Part shown: in pieces, positions 50,335 through 58,761 of the stretch
How positions within the stretch are numbered: position 1 is the first letter of the stretch
Layout: every line of letters starts with the position of its first letter
NCBI GenBank assembly: GCA_947500295.1
Contig: CANMRM010000001.1
Coordinates: 1,302,001-1,366,000 of the forward strand
DNA: 64,000 nucleotides
Reading direction: 5' to 3'
Origin: an uncultured Kordiimonas sp.
GTDB lineage: Bacteria > Pseudomonadota > Alphaproteobacteria > Sphingomonadales > Kordiimonadaceae
Program-made: the position numbers and the translations under genes
Notes under the pieces: model-generated
The model's input: only the letters and a program-made list of their open reading frames with translations
What the model was told of the DNA's origin: nothing
Databases searched by the model: none

Positions 50335-53079
50335 CTAGAAGCGTGTGCGGAACCGTACGCCGTAAATGCGCGGCGAGTTCAGGTATCGGATATTCACGGA
50401 ACCGTTGATGAAGCCTTTGGGCGTAAAGGCCTGCTCGAACACGTTTTCCATGTAGAAGTCGAGACGATGCTGCTCGTCATCACCCATGTTGATCCCGGCG
50501 TTAAAGTTAACAAGCCAGAAGCTGTCCACGGTGTCCTGGAAGAAACCAATGCCAGCCGGGCCGCCGATGCCTGACAACGCGCCGTTGTTGTTTGGCACGA
50601 AGCGGTCAGGATCCGGGAACTCGTTGTTGAACTGGGTGAGGAAGAAACTGCTGCGGAACAGCGTGCTGATTGTCCAGTCGAACGACTTCACGATGTCACC
50701 ATCGAGCTGATAGTTCTGCGACAGGCGCATGTTGATGTTCCACTTGGACGTGTTCTCGAGGCGGTTGCCGCGAACGTCCGTTAGCGGATCACCGTTCGTC
50801 ACACGCGGATCAAACAGCACGTTTTCGGCATCATCGCTGAACTCGGTATCGAGATAGGCAAGGTTAAAGCCGAAGTTGAAGCCCTGTGGCAAGTCGAAGT
50901 TACCGTCGATTTCCACACCAAACACAGTGGCACCGCCCACGTTGTCAGAAACAACACGTTCTGTGGTAGCATTCGGGTTGGTCGGGGTTGGACTTGGTAC
51001 CGTCACCAGGTTCTGAACCACGCGGTCCGAATAGTCATAATAGAAGGCTGCGGCGTTCAAAACAGCGCGGCGGCCGTTCAGGTCGAACACATTCTTCGAA
51101 CCGATTTCATAGACAACCAGTTTTTCTGGGTCCCAGGTTGTTGCTTGGGTTACCCCGGTCTGGGAAACAATTGGCCGGTTGATGCCGCCAGAGCGGTGAC
51201 CGGTCGAAACTGTACCATACAGAAGCTGAGTATCGCTGAGATCATATTCGAAACCTACACGCCAATCGACAAAACTGTCTTTCACGCGAGTGGTTTCCGT
51301 GAGCTCCAGAACGTCTGCTGTCGTCGGATCATCAAAGTCCGTGTCGGTTACGATGATCTGGCAGTTTTCAGGGGCACCCTGGCAGGATTGCAGCACATCG
51401 TCCCAGTTGTCGCGTACGCCGAAGCTTGAGAAACCATCAAGGAACAACTGCGTTGCATCACCGCCAACAGCGATGGTGTCGCCCCCTGCTCGTTCGCCAG
51501 GAGCTGCCAAACGCAGTCCTTCAGATCCGATTACCAGGTCGCTTGGCTCGTTGATGCCAGGCTGGCTGAAGAAGAAGTCGGAATTGAAGGTGAACTGATA
51601 CCGCGCACTAAAGTCGTTTTGGGTTTTCTCGTCTTCTGTCCAGCGGATACCACCTTTGATGCGCAGGCGATCGCTGATTTCATATGTGGCGTCACCGTAG
51701 AAGGCGATGGATTCAACTTCGCTGTCGTCGCCACGGCTTTCACCGCCCAGACCGTTCTGCCAACAGCTGATTGTCTCCGGACCAAGCGGCGCTTCGAAGC
51801 CAAAGAAGTTGCTGTTTCCGCAGAAGCCGTTGCCGATGTCCCAGGAAACAAAGTCATAGGTTTCCTTGAAGTAGAACCCGCCAGCGGTCCACTGCAGCGG
51901 GCCATCATCGGTTGAGAAGAAGCGCAGTTCCTGAATGATTGATTCACTGCGTTCGCCCTGCGAGAAAGTATCGTTGACGTTCAGGTTCCGCTGTGGGTTG
52001 GCACCTGAAGCAATAAAGTCCGCCTCGAGCTCGGAGCCAGGGTAAACCATACCCAGTTGCCATTCGCGCGATGCGTTCTGGTTATAGGCATCAAGATCAG
52101 TCAGGGACGCATTATATTCGACGCCGAACTGGTCAAAATCATAAACGACGGTTGCCTGATACATCTGGATTTCCTGGTCGAAACGACCTTCCGTTCGGAA
52201 ATACTGGTTCCATGGATCGTCCAGGTCATCAATGTCAAAACCAGCTGAAAGTGCCCGGCCCGAGAAGGTGCCCGGGTCACCGCTGGATTGCACATCAGAG
52301 TATGTTGCAAACAGGTCAACAGTCAGGCGATCGCTGGGCTCCCAACGCAGCGACAAGCGGCCCGCGATATCGTCCTGAGCACTCGGTGTTGTGAAGTCAG
52401 TCACACCAAGGTCTTCGATGAATTCGTTGCTATAGAGGCCGTCATGCGCCTTGTGCCAACCGGCTGCGCGGATCGCAAGCGTGTCCGAAAGCGGTACGTT
52501 CAATACGGCCTCCAGCTCACGGCCATTGAAATTGCCGACACCCGCCATGACCGCGCCGGAAAACTCCTGCGTATCGGGGCGATTTGAAATGATATTGATC
52601 GTGCCGCCGGTTGCGTTCCGTCCGCGAACTGTGCCCTGAGGGCCCTTGTTAACCTCTACACGCTGCGTATCAAAAAACAGCGGGCCGATGCCGCGCGGGC
52701 GGGGCAGGTAAACACCGTTGAAATGAGTGGCCACCGATGGGTCGCTCGAAAAGTCACTGTCCGCGGAACCGATTCCGCGCAGGAACACTTCGAACTTGCC
52801 TTCCTGTTTAGCAATTTGCAGACCTGGCACGGCATATTGCAAATTTGCAAATTCGGAATTAACCCCGATCCGCTGCAGCTCCAGGCCATCAAATGCCTGA
52901 ACTGTGCCCGCAACATCCTGAATGCTCTCTTCGCGCCGGTTAACCGTCACGATGATCTCTTCAAAAACTTCTTCTTCCGCGTCGGCATTTTGTGCGTTTA
53001 CGGCGGTTCCTGCCATCATCAAGGCCGGTACCGAAGCAAAGCACATCAGCTTCGACTTGGTATATTTTGAGGTACGCAT
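50335..53079 (-). CDS. TonB-dependent receptor of the halogenase/LacI locus
   Basis: About 914 residues from ATG 53079 behind GGGAGAGGGGT; an in-frame start 20 codons upstream has no signal-peptide logic. Signal peptide (cut near VNA-QN), TonB box FEEIIVTVNRREESIQDVAG, plug motifs GPLFFDTQRVEVNKGPQGTVRGRNATGGTINIISNRPD and a long barrel ending in FRTRF. Size and the GRNATGGTINI variant match the large receptors that alphaproteobacteria pair with LacI regulators and MFS sugar transporters. The ligand is therefore more likely an oligosaccharide or conjugated aromatic than iron; this is inference. Confidence 0.92.
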   Translation of the reverse strand: MRTSKYTKSKLMCFASVPALMMAGTAVNAQNADAEEEVFEEIIVTVNRREESIQDVAGTVQAFDGLELQRIGVNSEFANLQYAVPGLQIAKQEGKFEVFLRGIGSADSDFSSDPSVATHFNGVYLPRPRGIGPLFFDTQRVEVNKGPQGTVRGRNATGGTINIISNRPDTQEFSGAVMAGVGNFNGRELEAVLNVPLSDTLAIRAAGWHKAHDGLYSNEFIEDLGVTDFTTPSAQDDIAGRLSLRWEPSDRLTVDLFATYSDVQSSGDPGTFSGRALSAGFDIDDLDDPWNQYFRTEGRFDQEIQMYQATVVYDFDQFGVEYNASLTDLDAYNQNASREWQLGMVYPGSELEADFIASGANPQRNLNVNDTFSQGERSESIIQELRFFSTDDGPLQWTAGGFYFKETYDFVSWDIGNGFCGNSNFFGFEAPLGPETISCWQNGLGGESRGDDSEVESIAFYGDATYEISDRLRIKGGIRWTEDEKTQNDFSARYQFTFNSDFFFSQPGINEPSDLVIGSEGLRLAAPGERAGGDTIAVGGDATQLFLDGFSSFGVRDNWDDVLQSCQGAPENCQIIVTDTDFDDPTTADVLELTETTRVKDSFVDWRVGFEYDLSDTQLLYGTVSTGHRSGGINRPIVSQTGVTQATTWDPEKLVVYEIGSKNVFDLNGRRAVLNAAAFYYDYSDRVVQNLVTVPSPTPTNPNATTERVVSDNVGGATVFGVEIDGNFDLPQGFNFGFNLAYLDTEFSDDAENVLFDPRVTNGDPLTDVRGNRLENTSKWNINMRLSQNYQLDGDIVKSFDWTISTLFRSSFFLTQFNNEFPDPDRFVPNNNGALSGIGGPAGIGFFQDTVDSFWLVNFNAGINMGDDEQHRLDFYMENVFEQAFTPKGFINGSVNIRYLNSPRIYGVRFRTRF

Positions 53080-53187
53080 ACCCCTCTCCCTTCCATATCT
53101 ACCCTGCACTGAGTATTTCAAATGGGGGGACAGGTGCACACTATCGGCGCGCGAACGCGTCTATATCTCTCCCCTCATTTTTGACTA

Positions 53188-53373
53188 TGCAAAAAAGCAG
53201 GATCAATTGCAAACATTTCATTAAATTACGCAAAAATTACAAATATTAGTGTGATAAATTTACCTCATGAGAATAATTGGTCTTTTAATGCTTTGAAAAA
53301 TATCAATAAAAATATAATTGCAAAAATATGCAAAAATGAAAAAGACTGCAAAAACCCACAGTTTTGCAAAAAT
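53188..53373. repeat. AT-rich promoter region with repeated TGCAAAAA half-sites
   Basis: The 314 bases between the TonB receptor start and the lacI stop hold no gene. TGCAAAAA occurs at 53188, 53319, 53329, 53347 and 53365, a CGCAAAAA variant at 53229 and a TTGCAAAC at 53207. Four copies are spaced 10, 18 and 18 bases, close to whole helical turns for the first pair, and TGCAAAA (53347) with TTTTGCA (53362) forms an inverted pair. This is the expected place for operators of the adjacent LacI protein, and for the receptor promoter. Confidence 0.5.
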
Positions 53374-53393
53374 GCTGGTGTTTGAGTGTAAAT

Positions 53394-54440
53394 TCAGGCG
53401 CCGCAGGACTCGCGAACGATCAGGTCAGTTGGCAGCAGCTCAGAGCGAACCTGATCGCCTTCTCTGATGCGCAGCAGCTTGCCGATGAGCCGGCGGCCGG
53501 CGCGGCTCACATCCTGACGCACGGTGGTGAGCGCAGGACTTGTGTAGGACGCCATGCGGATATCATCGTAGCCAACGATGGATACGTCGTCTGGAATTTT
53601 GATACCACGCTGCGTCAGTGCGCGGATGGCTCCCATGGCAATCAGGTCACTGGCGGCAAAAATACCATCCGGAAGGATACCGGCTTCCAGCAGTGTCTCA
53701 ACGGCTTCCGCCCCAGATTCGAACTGAAAATCAGCGGGGCGCACGAGAGTGGTGTCCACATCCATGCCCGCGCGCTCCAGCGCCTTTCTATACCCTTGGT
53801 ACCGCAGCATGGCTTCGGGGGCATCAACATTGCCCAGAAAAACAATGCGTTTACGTCCAAGCCGGATCAGATGATCGGTCGCCCGCTGTCCGCCCTGCAG
53901 GTTGTCGGACCCAACAGAGCAATATTGCTGGTCAGGCTGCATGGCACCCCAGACCACAAACGGGACCGATTTTTGCACAAGCTTGTTAAGATGTTCGTGC
54001 AATGTGCTCTGCCCCAGAAAAATAAGTCCTTCGGAATGACTCGGCAGGTCGAGTTTTGCAATTGTCGAACTGTCTGATGGCATGACATGAGACAGCATGA
54101 TGTCGCAGCCTTTTTCCTGGCCGGCATCAGCAAGTCCACCAATGAGCTCAAGCAGAAAAGGGTCACTGATCCGTCGGTCGCGCCCCTGCGGGCTTGGCAC
54201 CACCATCGAAAGCAATGGCGAACTGGAAGAACCGGACGACAGCCCCATGGTGCGGCCTTCATACTGACTGTCGCGCGCCAGCTTCCGAATTTTCACTTTG
54301 GTCCGGTCACTGACCAGCGGGCTGTTCCTCAGTGCGCGTGACACTGTCGCAATCGACACACCAGCCATTTCAGCCAAATCCTGCAAACGGCGCGGTGACG
54401 TTTCCTCTTGGTCGCCGCTATCGTCTTTCAGTTTGCTCAT
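53394..54440 (-). CDS. LacI-family transcriptional regulator
   Basis: 348 residues. Helix-turn-helix at about 19-40 (LQDLAEMAGVSIATVSRALRNSPLVS) followed by the hinge helix region (VKIRKLARD), then a periplasmic-binding-like effector domain (DPFLLELIGGLADAGQEKGCDIML, ending VIGYDDIRMASYTSPALTTVRQDV-like). It is flanked by the TonB receptor and the MFS transporter on the same strand, so it probably controls both. The effector is likely the transported compound or its breakdown product. Confidence 0.95.
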   Translation of the reverse strand: MSKLKDDSGDQEETSPRRLQDLAEMAGVSIATVSRALRNSPLVSDRTKVKIRKLARDSQYEGRTMGLSSGSSSSPLLSMVVPSPQGRDRRISDPFLLELIGGLADAGQEKGCDIMLSHVMPSDSSTIAKLDLPSHSEGLIFLGQSTLHEHLNKLVQKSVPFVVWGAMQPDQQYCSVGSDNLQGGQRATDHLIRLGRKRIVFLGNVDAPEAMLRYQGYRKALERAGMDVDTTLVRPADFQFESGAEAVETLLEAGILPDGIFAASDLIAMGAIRALTQRGIKIPDDVSIVGYDDIRMASYTSPALTTVRQDVSRAGRRLIGKLLRIREGDQVRSELLPTDLIVRESCGA

Positions 54441-54524
54441 AAAATCATTCCCCTGGTCTTCCCCGATAATTTGTCATGTGCCTCTGATTTCCCAAACTAT
54501 CTGCACCATACTATTTCCGGGTTC

Positions 54525-56048
54525 CTAAAACTCTGACTTGTCTTCCACGCGCAATGTCAGAAGTGCCGCTACAATCATTCCAGCCCCGCCCAGCACCAGT
54601 GCATATATTGCTTCACCTTCAAACAGATATTTTACCATCACCCCCAAAATGCTTGCAGCCAAGAGCTGGGGGATCACGATGAAGAAATTGAAGATGCCCA
54701 TATATATTCCCATCTTGCGATAAGGCAGGGCGCCAGACAGGATGGAATAGGGCACCGACAGAATTGATGCCCATGCGATGCCTACTCCGATCATGGATAG
54801 CCACAAGCTTGTAGGGTCTTTTATCCAGATAAAGGACATCAGGCCCAATGCGCCGGCTAACAGGCAGATCATGTGAGCGGTCTTGCGGCTTGTTCTTGCG
54901 GCAAGTACGGGAATCGCAAAAGCTGCCAGGGCTGCAAAGCCGTTGTAGGCAGCAAACAAAACGCCCACCCAGTCCGCACCGTCCTGATAGGCAGCAGAGG
55001 TTGGATCAACAGCGCCGTAGTGAAAGGCGGTTACACCGGCTGTAGAGTATATCCACATGGCAAACAGGCCGAACCAGGAAAAAAACTGCACAACGGCAAG
55101 CTGCTTCATGGTTGGTGGCATGTTAAAAAGATCATCCATGATTTCCATGTAACCATGAGTGAAGCCAGATCGTTCAACCACCCGTGACCGGATGCCGGAG
55201 GCAAGGAATTGCAGTAAACCAAAAGTCGTTAGACCAAGGCCGATCAGATACAACTCTTTTTCCAGTGAGGCGGCGTAAACGGCGGCCGTTGCTGAGAGGC
55301 CGACAAGCAAACTCAGGGTCCCCGAGCGTGAATAGTCAGGGATGACGTGTTTGTTTTCGGGTTCGTTGTTAGAGGCCTTGTCCAAGGCTCTTTCAAAAGC
55401 TTCAAGTTGCTCTGGTGAATATTCTTTGGTGGAGGCAACGGTCCACATAACAGCCAGAAACACGCCAACCCCACCGACGTAGAAAGCATACATTACCGAG
55501 TCCGGAATAATCCCGGCAGGTGCAGTATTGCTGACATCAAACCAGTTGGCCATCATCCAGGGCAGCGCCGAGGCCAATACGGCACCTGTCCCGATGAAAA
55601 AGGACTGCATGGCAAACCCTGTGGTGCGTTGTTCGTCCGGTAACATGTCCCCTACAAAGGCGCGGAAAGGCTCCATGGTTATGTTGATTGAGGCATCCAT
55701 GATCCATAGTGTGCCGACGGCGACCCATAGTGCCGGAGAATTGGGCATGATAAACAGTGCGAGCGTGGTCAGAATTGCACCGTAGAAAAAGTAAGGGCGC
55801 CTGCGCCCGAGCCGGTTCCAGGTGTTGTCGCTCATGTAGCCAATGATGGGTTGCACCAGCAAACCCGTAAGGGGTGCGGCTATCCAGAGGATGGGCAACT
55901 CCTCAACCTCTGCGCCGAGCGTCTGAAAAATGCGGCTGACATTGGCATTCTGCAAGGCAAAGCCAACCTGAATTCCAAAGAAGCCAAAGCACATGTTCCA
56001 GATTTGCCAAACAGAAAGTCTGGGTTTTTGCGCCGCCTGTTCCGACAT
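54525..56048 (-). CDS. MFS (GPH/SLC45-type) sugar:cation symporter
   Basis: 507 residues with about 12 membrane spans. QIWNMCFGFFGIQVGFALQNANVSRIFQTLGA and IGYMSDNTWNRLGRRRPYFFYG are the signature of the alphaproteobacterial SLC45-like maltose/sucrose transporter group. A cytosolic Glu/Lys-rich loop of about 45 residues (TKEYSPEQLEAFERALDKASNNEPENKHV) sits between spans 6 and 7. GGGGAGGGACC precedes the ATG, and it is transcribed ahead of lacI on the same strand. It likely brings the ligand of the locus across the inner membrane. Confidence 0.9.
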   Translation of the reverse strand: MSEQAAQKPRLSVWQIWNMCFGFFGIQVGFALQNANVSRIFQTLGAEVEELPILWIAAPLTGLLVQPIIGYMSDNTWNRLGRRRPYFFYGAILTTLALFIMPNSPALWVAVGTLWIMDASINITMEPFRAFVGDMLPDEQRTTGFAMQSFFIGTGAVLASALPWMMANWFDVSNTAPAGIIPDSVMYAFYVGGVGVFLAVMWTVASTKEYSPEQLEAFERALDKASNNEPENKHVIPDYSRSGTLSLLVGLSATAAVYAASLEKELYLIGLGLTTFGLLQFLASGIRSRVVERSGFTHGYMEIMDDLFNMPPTMKQLAVVQFFSWFGLFAMWIYSTAGVTAFHYGAVDPTSAAYQDGADWVGVLFAAYNGFAALAAFAIPVLAARTSRKTAHMICLLAGALGLMSFIWIKDPTSLWLSMIGVGIAWASILSVPYSILSGALPYRKMGIYMGIFNFFIVIPQLLAASILGVMVKYLFEGEAIYALVLGGAGMIVAALLTLRVEDKSEF

Positions 56049-56098
56049 ACTGGTCCCTCCCCGACTTCACCTAACGGGCATTTACAAAAGCAGTCAAG

Positions 56099-56142
56099 TG
56101 CAAATTTGCAAAGAAAACTGCAAAAAAATTGAATTTTTGCAG
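56099..56142. promoter_or_regulatory. TGCAAA palindromes upstream of the MFS transporter
   Basis: Two elements in the 95-base gap between the MFS start and the upstream gene: the perfect 12-bp palindrome TGCAAATTTGCA (56099-56110), and CTGCAAAAA with TTTTTGCAG (56118-56126 and 56134-56142). They repeat the half-sites seen at 53.2-53.4 kb and lie 50-95 bases before the transporter start, the right place for LacI-type operators. Confidence 0.45.
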
Positions 56143-56143
56143 A

Positions 56144-56743
56144 TCAGGCACGCTGGCGATCGAGAGGGCTGGTTATCAGAGTTTTTGAGTGAGTGTTTGT
56201 AACGATGAGCAAGCTCTTCTTTTGAAGGGCAGCCAACTCCCGGCTTGCCGGACTGATGGGTGGAGAGTGCGTGTTTTCCGGCTGTTCCAGCCTGATCATT
56301 CGCTGAAGCCACGAAACAAGCGGGTGGTCTGGTGTGAGGGCGGCCCGGCGCGGGATCAGCCAGCTGGCGCTGCAAAGGTCGGCAAGACCGGGTTCATTAC
56401 CCTGCAGGAAGTCACGGCCATCTGAAATTTGACGGGCCACAAGTTCGGCATTGGATTGAATGATGTCCGTGTCGGCTGGGCTGGTGTTCATCATGCTGGA
56501 CCGCCAATGCAGCAAGGCGAGCGGCATGCCAATGTTACCGTTTGGGAACAGACTGGGGGTTGGTGCGCTGGCTTCGAGAACCAGCAAAGCCGCCGCCATG
56601 CCGTCTGCTTGCCCGTCCTGCCAGACAAGTGTCGGTTCACGAGGCCCGATGGTCTCCTCATGAAAAACCGGGATATGTTTCAGACTGCACGCAAAAGTCA
56701 GCAGCAGCCGATCCTCTTCGGTTGACGTTTTCAGTGTGATCAT
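56144..56743 (-). CDS. Glutathione S-transferase-like protein
   Basis: About 199 residues from ATG 56743; a TTG five codons upstream (56758) is possible. The C-terminal half has the GST helical-domain pattern DGRDFLQGNEPGLADLCSASWLI, and the N-terminal part is short and diverged, with no obvious thiol-site Ser, Tyr or Cys. It is transcribed towards the MFS gene. Catalytic activity is doubtful; it may be a GST-fold protein of other use. No neighbour suggests a substrate. Confidence 0.6.
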   Translation of the reverse strand: MITLKTSTEEDRLLLTFACSLKHIPVFHEETIGPREPTLVWQDGQADGMAAALLVLEASAPTPSLFPNGNIGMPLALLHWRSSMMNTSPADTDIIQSNAELVARQISDGRDFLQGNEPGLADLCSASWLIPRRAALTPDHPLVSWLQRMIRLEQPENTHSPPISPASRELAALQKKSLLIVTNTHSKTLITSPLDRQRA

Positions 56744-56818
56744 AGGCCAGGTTTCCAAGCTTGGAAAACCAGCCTAGCGTGTGAAAGAGGTTGCGACAAG
56801 CAGAGCTGAAGTCACCAA

Positions 56819-58174
56819 TCAGGCGACCTGAGCGTGTTGTGCCGGCGCCGGTGCGAGGTAGGCGTCAAACGCTGCGCAAACAAGCCTTACGGCCTGGCTG
56901 GCACCGGTGGCCACGCTGATCCTGGACCCTTTGATGGTAACCAGGTCGTCCTTGGCCAGTATCAACAGGTCGTCAAATGCTGTTGCAAACATATTGGCTT
57001 TTACATTGTGGCCGGCACAATGGGTGTCCAGATCGATTTCACCGTAACACATCAACTCTTCGATGATGGAGCGTCTCAACCTGTCTTCCTGACTAAGCGC
57101 CTTACCTTTGGCTACCGGTAGAATGTCCTCGTCGATCATGCGGAAATATGATCGGGTGTCAGCGTAGTTTTGATAGTAGCCTTGGTTCAGCGCGCTTATG
57201 GCGGAAACGCCCAGGCCAAGCAGGTTGCTCGCTTTGTCGGTTGTATATCCCTGGAAGTTGCGACGCAGCGTATGGTTTTCCAGTGCCGCAAGCATCGGGT
57301 CTTCGGGCTTCACAAAGTGGTCCAGCCCCACTGGCTGATACCCGTGTATCGCCAACTGTTCAGCACCGGCATCAAATTGTTCTAGGCGTTCGCGCGGACC
57401 CGGAAGCGCTGTTTCGTCGATCAAGCGCATGTGTTTTTTCATCCACGGGACGTGTGCATATCCAAATAGTGTGACGCGTGTTGGCTCCAGCGCCTGCGCA
57501 AAATTAACGTTGGCCTTTATTTTTTCTGCGGTTTGGTGTGGCAATCCGTACAGGAGGTCAAGATTGATAGTGTCGATACCATATGTGCGCACCAGTTTGA
57601 TGGCATCATAAACTTTGTAAAACGGCTGCCGACGATTGACGGCGCATTGCACGTCTTCATGGAAATCCTGAATACCAAAACTGACACGGTTGACGCCCGC
57701 CTTTGCGTACGCGGCGACTTTGGCCTCGGTCAACTCACGGGGGTCAATCTCGATCGCAATTTCTGCGGTGGCGCTGACGGTGAAGCGCGCGCGTGCCGCC
57801 TGCATGATGCGATCAAAGTCTTGCGGCGACAGCATGCTGGGAGAGCCACCTCCAAAGTGAATGTGGCTTACAACTTTCTTTTGACCAATTGCAGCGGCGG
57901 TCAGTTTCAATTCGCGCAGCAGGTACTCCATATAATGGCTTACTGGCGAATATTTGCGTGTTGCTCGGGTGTTGCATCCACAATACCAGCACATTTTCCG
58001 GCAATAGGGGATATGGATATAAAGCGACAGGTCCTCATCATCGCCGAGCCCAGCCAGCCAGCCACCGGTTGTTTCGGCAGTAACGGCATCGCTGAAGTGC
58101 GGTGCTGTTGGATAGCTTGTATATCGCGGCGTGTTTCGGTTGTGGCGCAGCAGGGCGTTATGGATCGGGTTCAT
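56819..58174 (-). CDS. hemN: Oxygen-independent coproporphyrinogen III oxidase (HemN)
   Basis: 451 residues from ATG 58174 behind GGAG; an in-frame extension ten codons longer is less supported. Radical-SAM motif C58-x3-C62-x2-C65 in YCRKMCWYC, then HFGGGSPSML, EIDPRELT and INLDLLYGLPHQT, and the C-terminal HemN domain. It decarboxylates coproporphyrinogen III for haem synthesis without oxygen. A perfect FNR-type site lies 63 bases upstream, and an Fnr-type regulator is nearby, so induction at low oxygen is very likely. Confidence 0.97.
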   Translation of the reverse strand: MNPIHNALLRHNRNTPRYTSYPTAPHFSDAVTAETTGGWLAGLGDDEDLSLYIHIPYCRKMCWYCGCNTRATRKYSPVSHYMEYLLRELKLTAAAIGQKKVVSHIHFGGGSPSMLSPQDFDRIMQAARARFTVSATAEIAIEIDPRELTEAKVAAYAKAGVNRVSFGIQDFHEDVQCAVNRRQPFYKVYDAIKLVRTYGIDTINLDLLYGLPHQTAEKIKANVNFAQALEPTRVTLFGYAHVPWMKKHMRLIDETALPGPRERLEQFDAGAEQLAIHGYQPVGLDHFVKPEDPMLAALENHTLRRNFQGYTTDKASNLLGLGVSAISALNQGYYQNYADTRSYFRMIDEDILPVAKGKALSQEDRLRRSIIEELMCYGEIDLDTHCAGHNVKANMFATAFDDLLILAKDDLVTIKGSRISVATGASQAVRLVCAAFDAYLAPAPAQHAQVA

Positions 58175-58236
58175 CGGGTCGCTCCAGCGGTGAATCGGCA
58201 ACATCCCAAACTACGTTGAAATTAACTCGGGCATAC

Positions 58237-58250
58237 TTGACCAAAGTCAA
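58237..58250. promoter_or_regulatory. FNR-type box between hemN and the small unknown gene
   Basis: TTGACCAAAGTCAA, a perfect TTGAC-N4-GTCAA palindrome and a one-base variant per arm of the FNR consensus TTGAT-N4-ATCAA. Its centre is about 70 bases from both the hemN and the 58316 start, so a class II arrangement (centre at -41.5) would give leaders of about 30 bases in either direction. The regulator at 59.5 kb carries the ExxSR recognition residues for such sites. Confidence 0.82.
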
Positions 58251-58315
58251 CATTGGGCGGACGGGCTTGCGTCAGTATGGCAAAATTGTTGTTGGGGAAG
58301 TTGGGAGCGGCCAGA

Positions 58316-58750
58316 ATGGTGCTGCCGGAAGATAGTAAGACAGACGAGAATTCGCAGGGCTGGGCAACCGCCCGGACCGGCACGCCAAAAGAAAGCCAAA
58401 AACCCTACAGAGACATTTTATTGCGCTACGTTGACGTGTGCAACAAAGTGATGTCTGCCAATCGCCAGCGTTTCCCATATCGGCAAATTTGGTCTGCTGG
58501 AGAACATGCCCTGTCCGGTCGAAGTGTTGTGCTGGCTTTGCATGATGATGGCACGCTTGCCCGCTGTGTTGTGGCGATGGGGGAAGCGTCAATCAGTGTG
58601 GAAATGGTGAACCCTTCACAGTCACCATGTCAATGCCAACAGCTGACTGTTTATCCCGTAAAACTCGGCTATGTTCTTGAAGTAATCACCGAACCCGATC
58701 GTTACATCGCTGACCCTTCGCTCATCAACTGGGACTGGCTACAGGACTGA
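58316..58750 (+). CDS. Conserved-looking small protein of unknown function beside hemN and fnr
   Basis: 144 residues from ATG 58316, with GGGAG ten bases upstream; two earlier in-frame starts (58253 TTG, 58277 ATG) lack a site. The N-terminal 30 residues are polar, then RDILLRYVDVCNKVMSANRQRFPYRQIWSAGEHAL and RSVVLALHDDGTLARCVVAMGE suggest a small alpha/beta domain, and CQCQQLTVYPVKLGYVLEVITEPDRYIADP the end. I do not recognise the family. It shares the FNR box with hemN, divergently, and converges on the Fnr-type gene, so a low-oxygen role is plausible. Confidence 0.65.
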   Translation: MVLPEDSKTDENSQGWATARTGTPKESQKPYRDILLRYVDVCNKVMSANRQRFPYRQIWSAGEHALSGRSVVLALHDDGTLARCVVAMGEASISVEMVNPSQSPCQCQQLTVYPVKLGYVLEVITEPDRYIADPSLINWDWLQD

Positions 58751-58761
58751 GCAGATCGTAT

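Noticed and set aside
53364-54077. 237-codon open frame antisense to the LacI gene
   Set aside because: Covers the effector domain of a clear LacI protein; low-complexity translation typical of an antisense frame.
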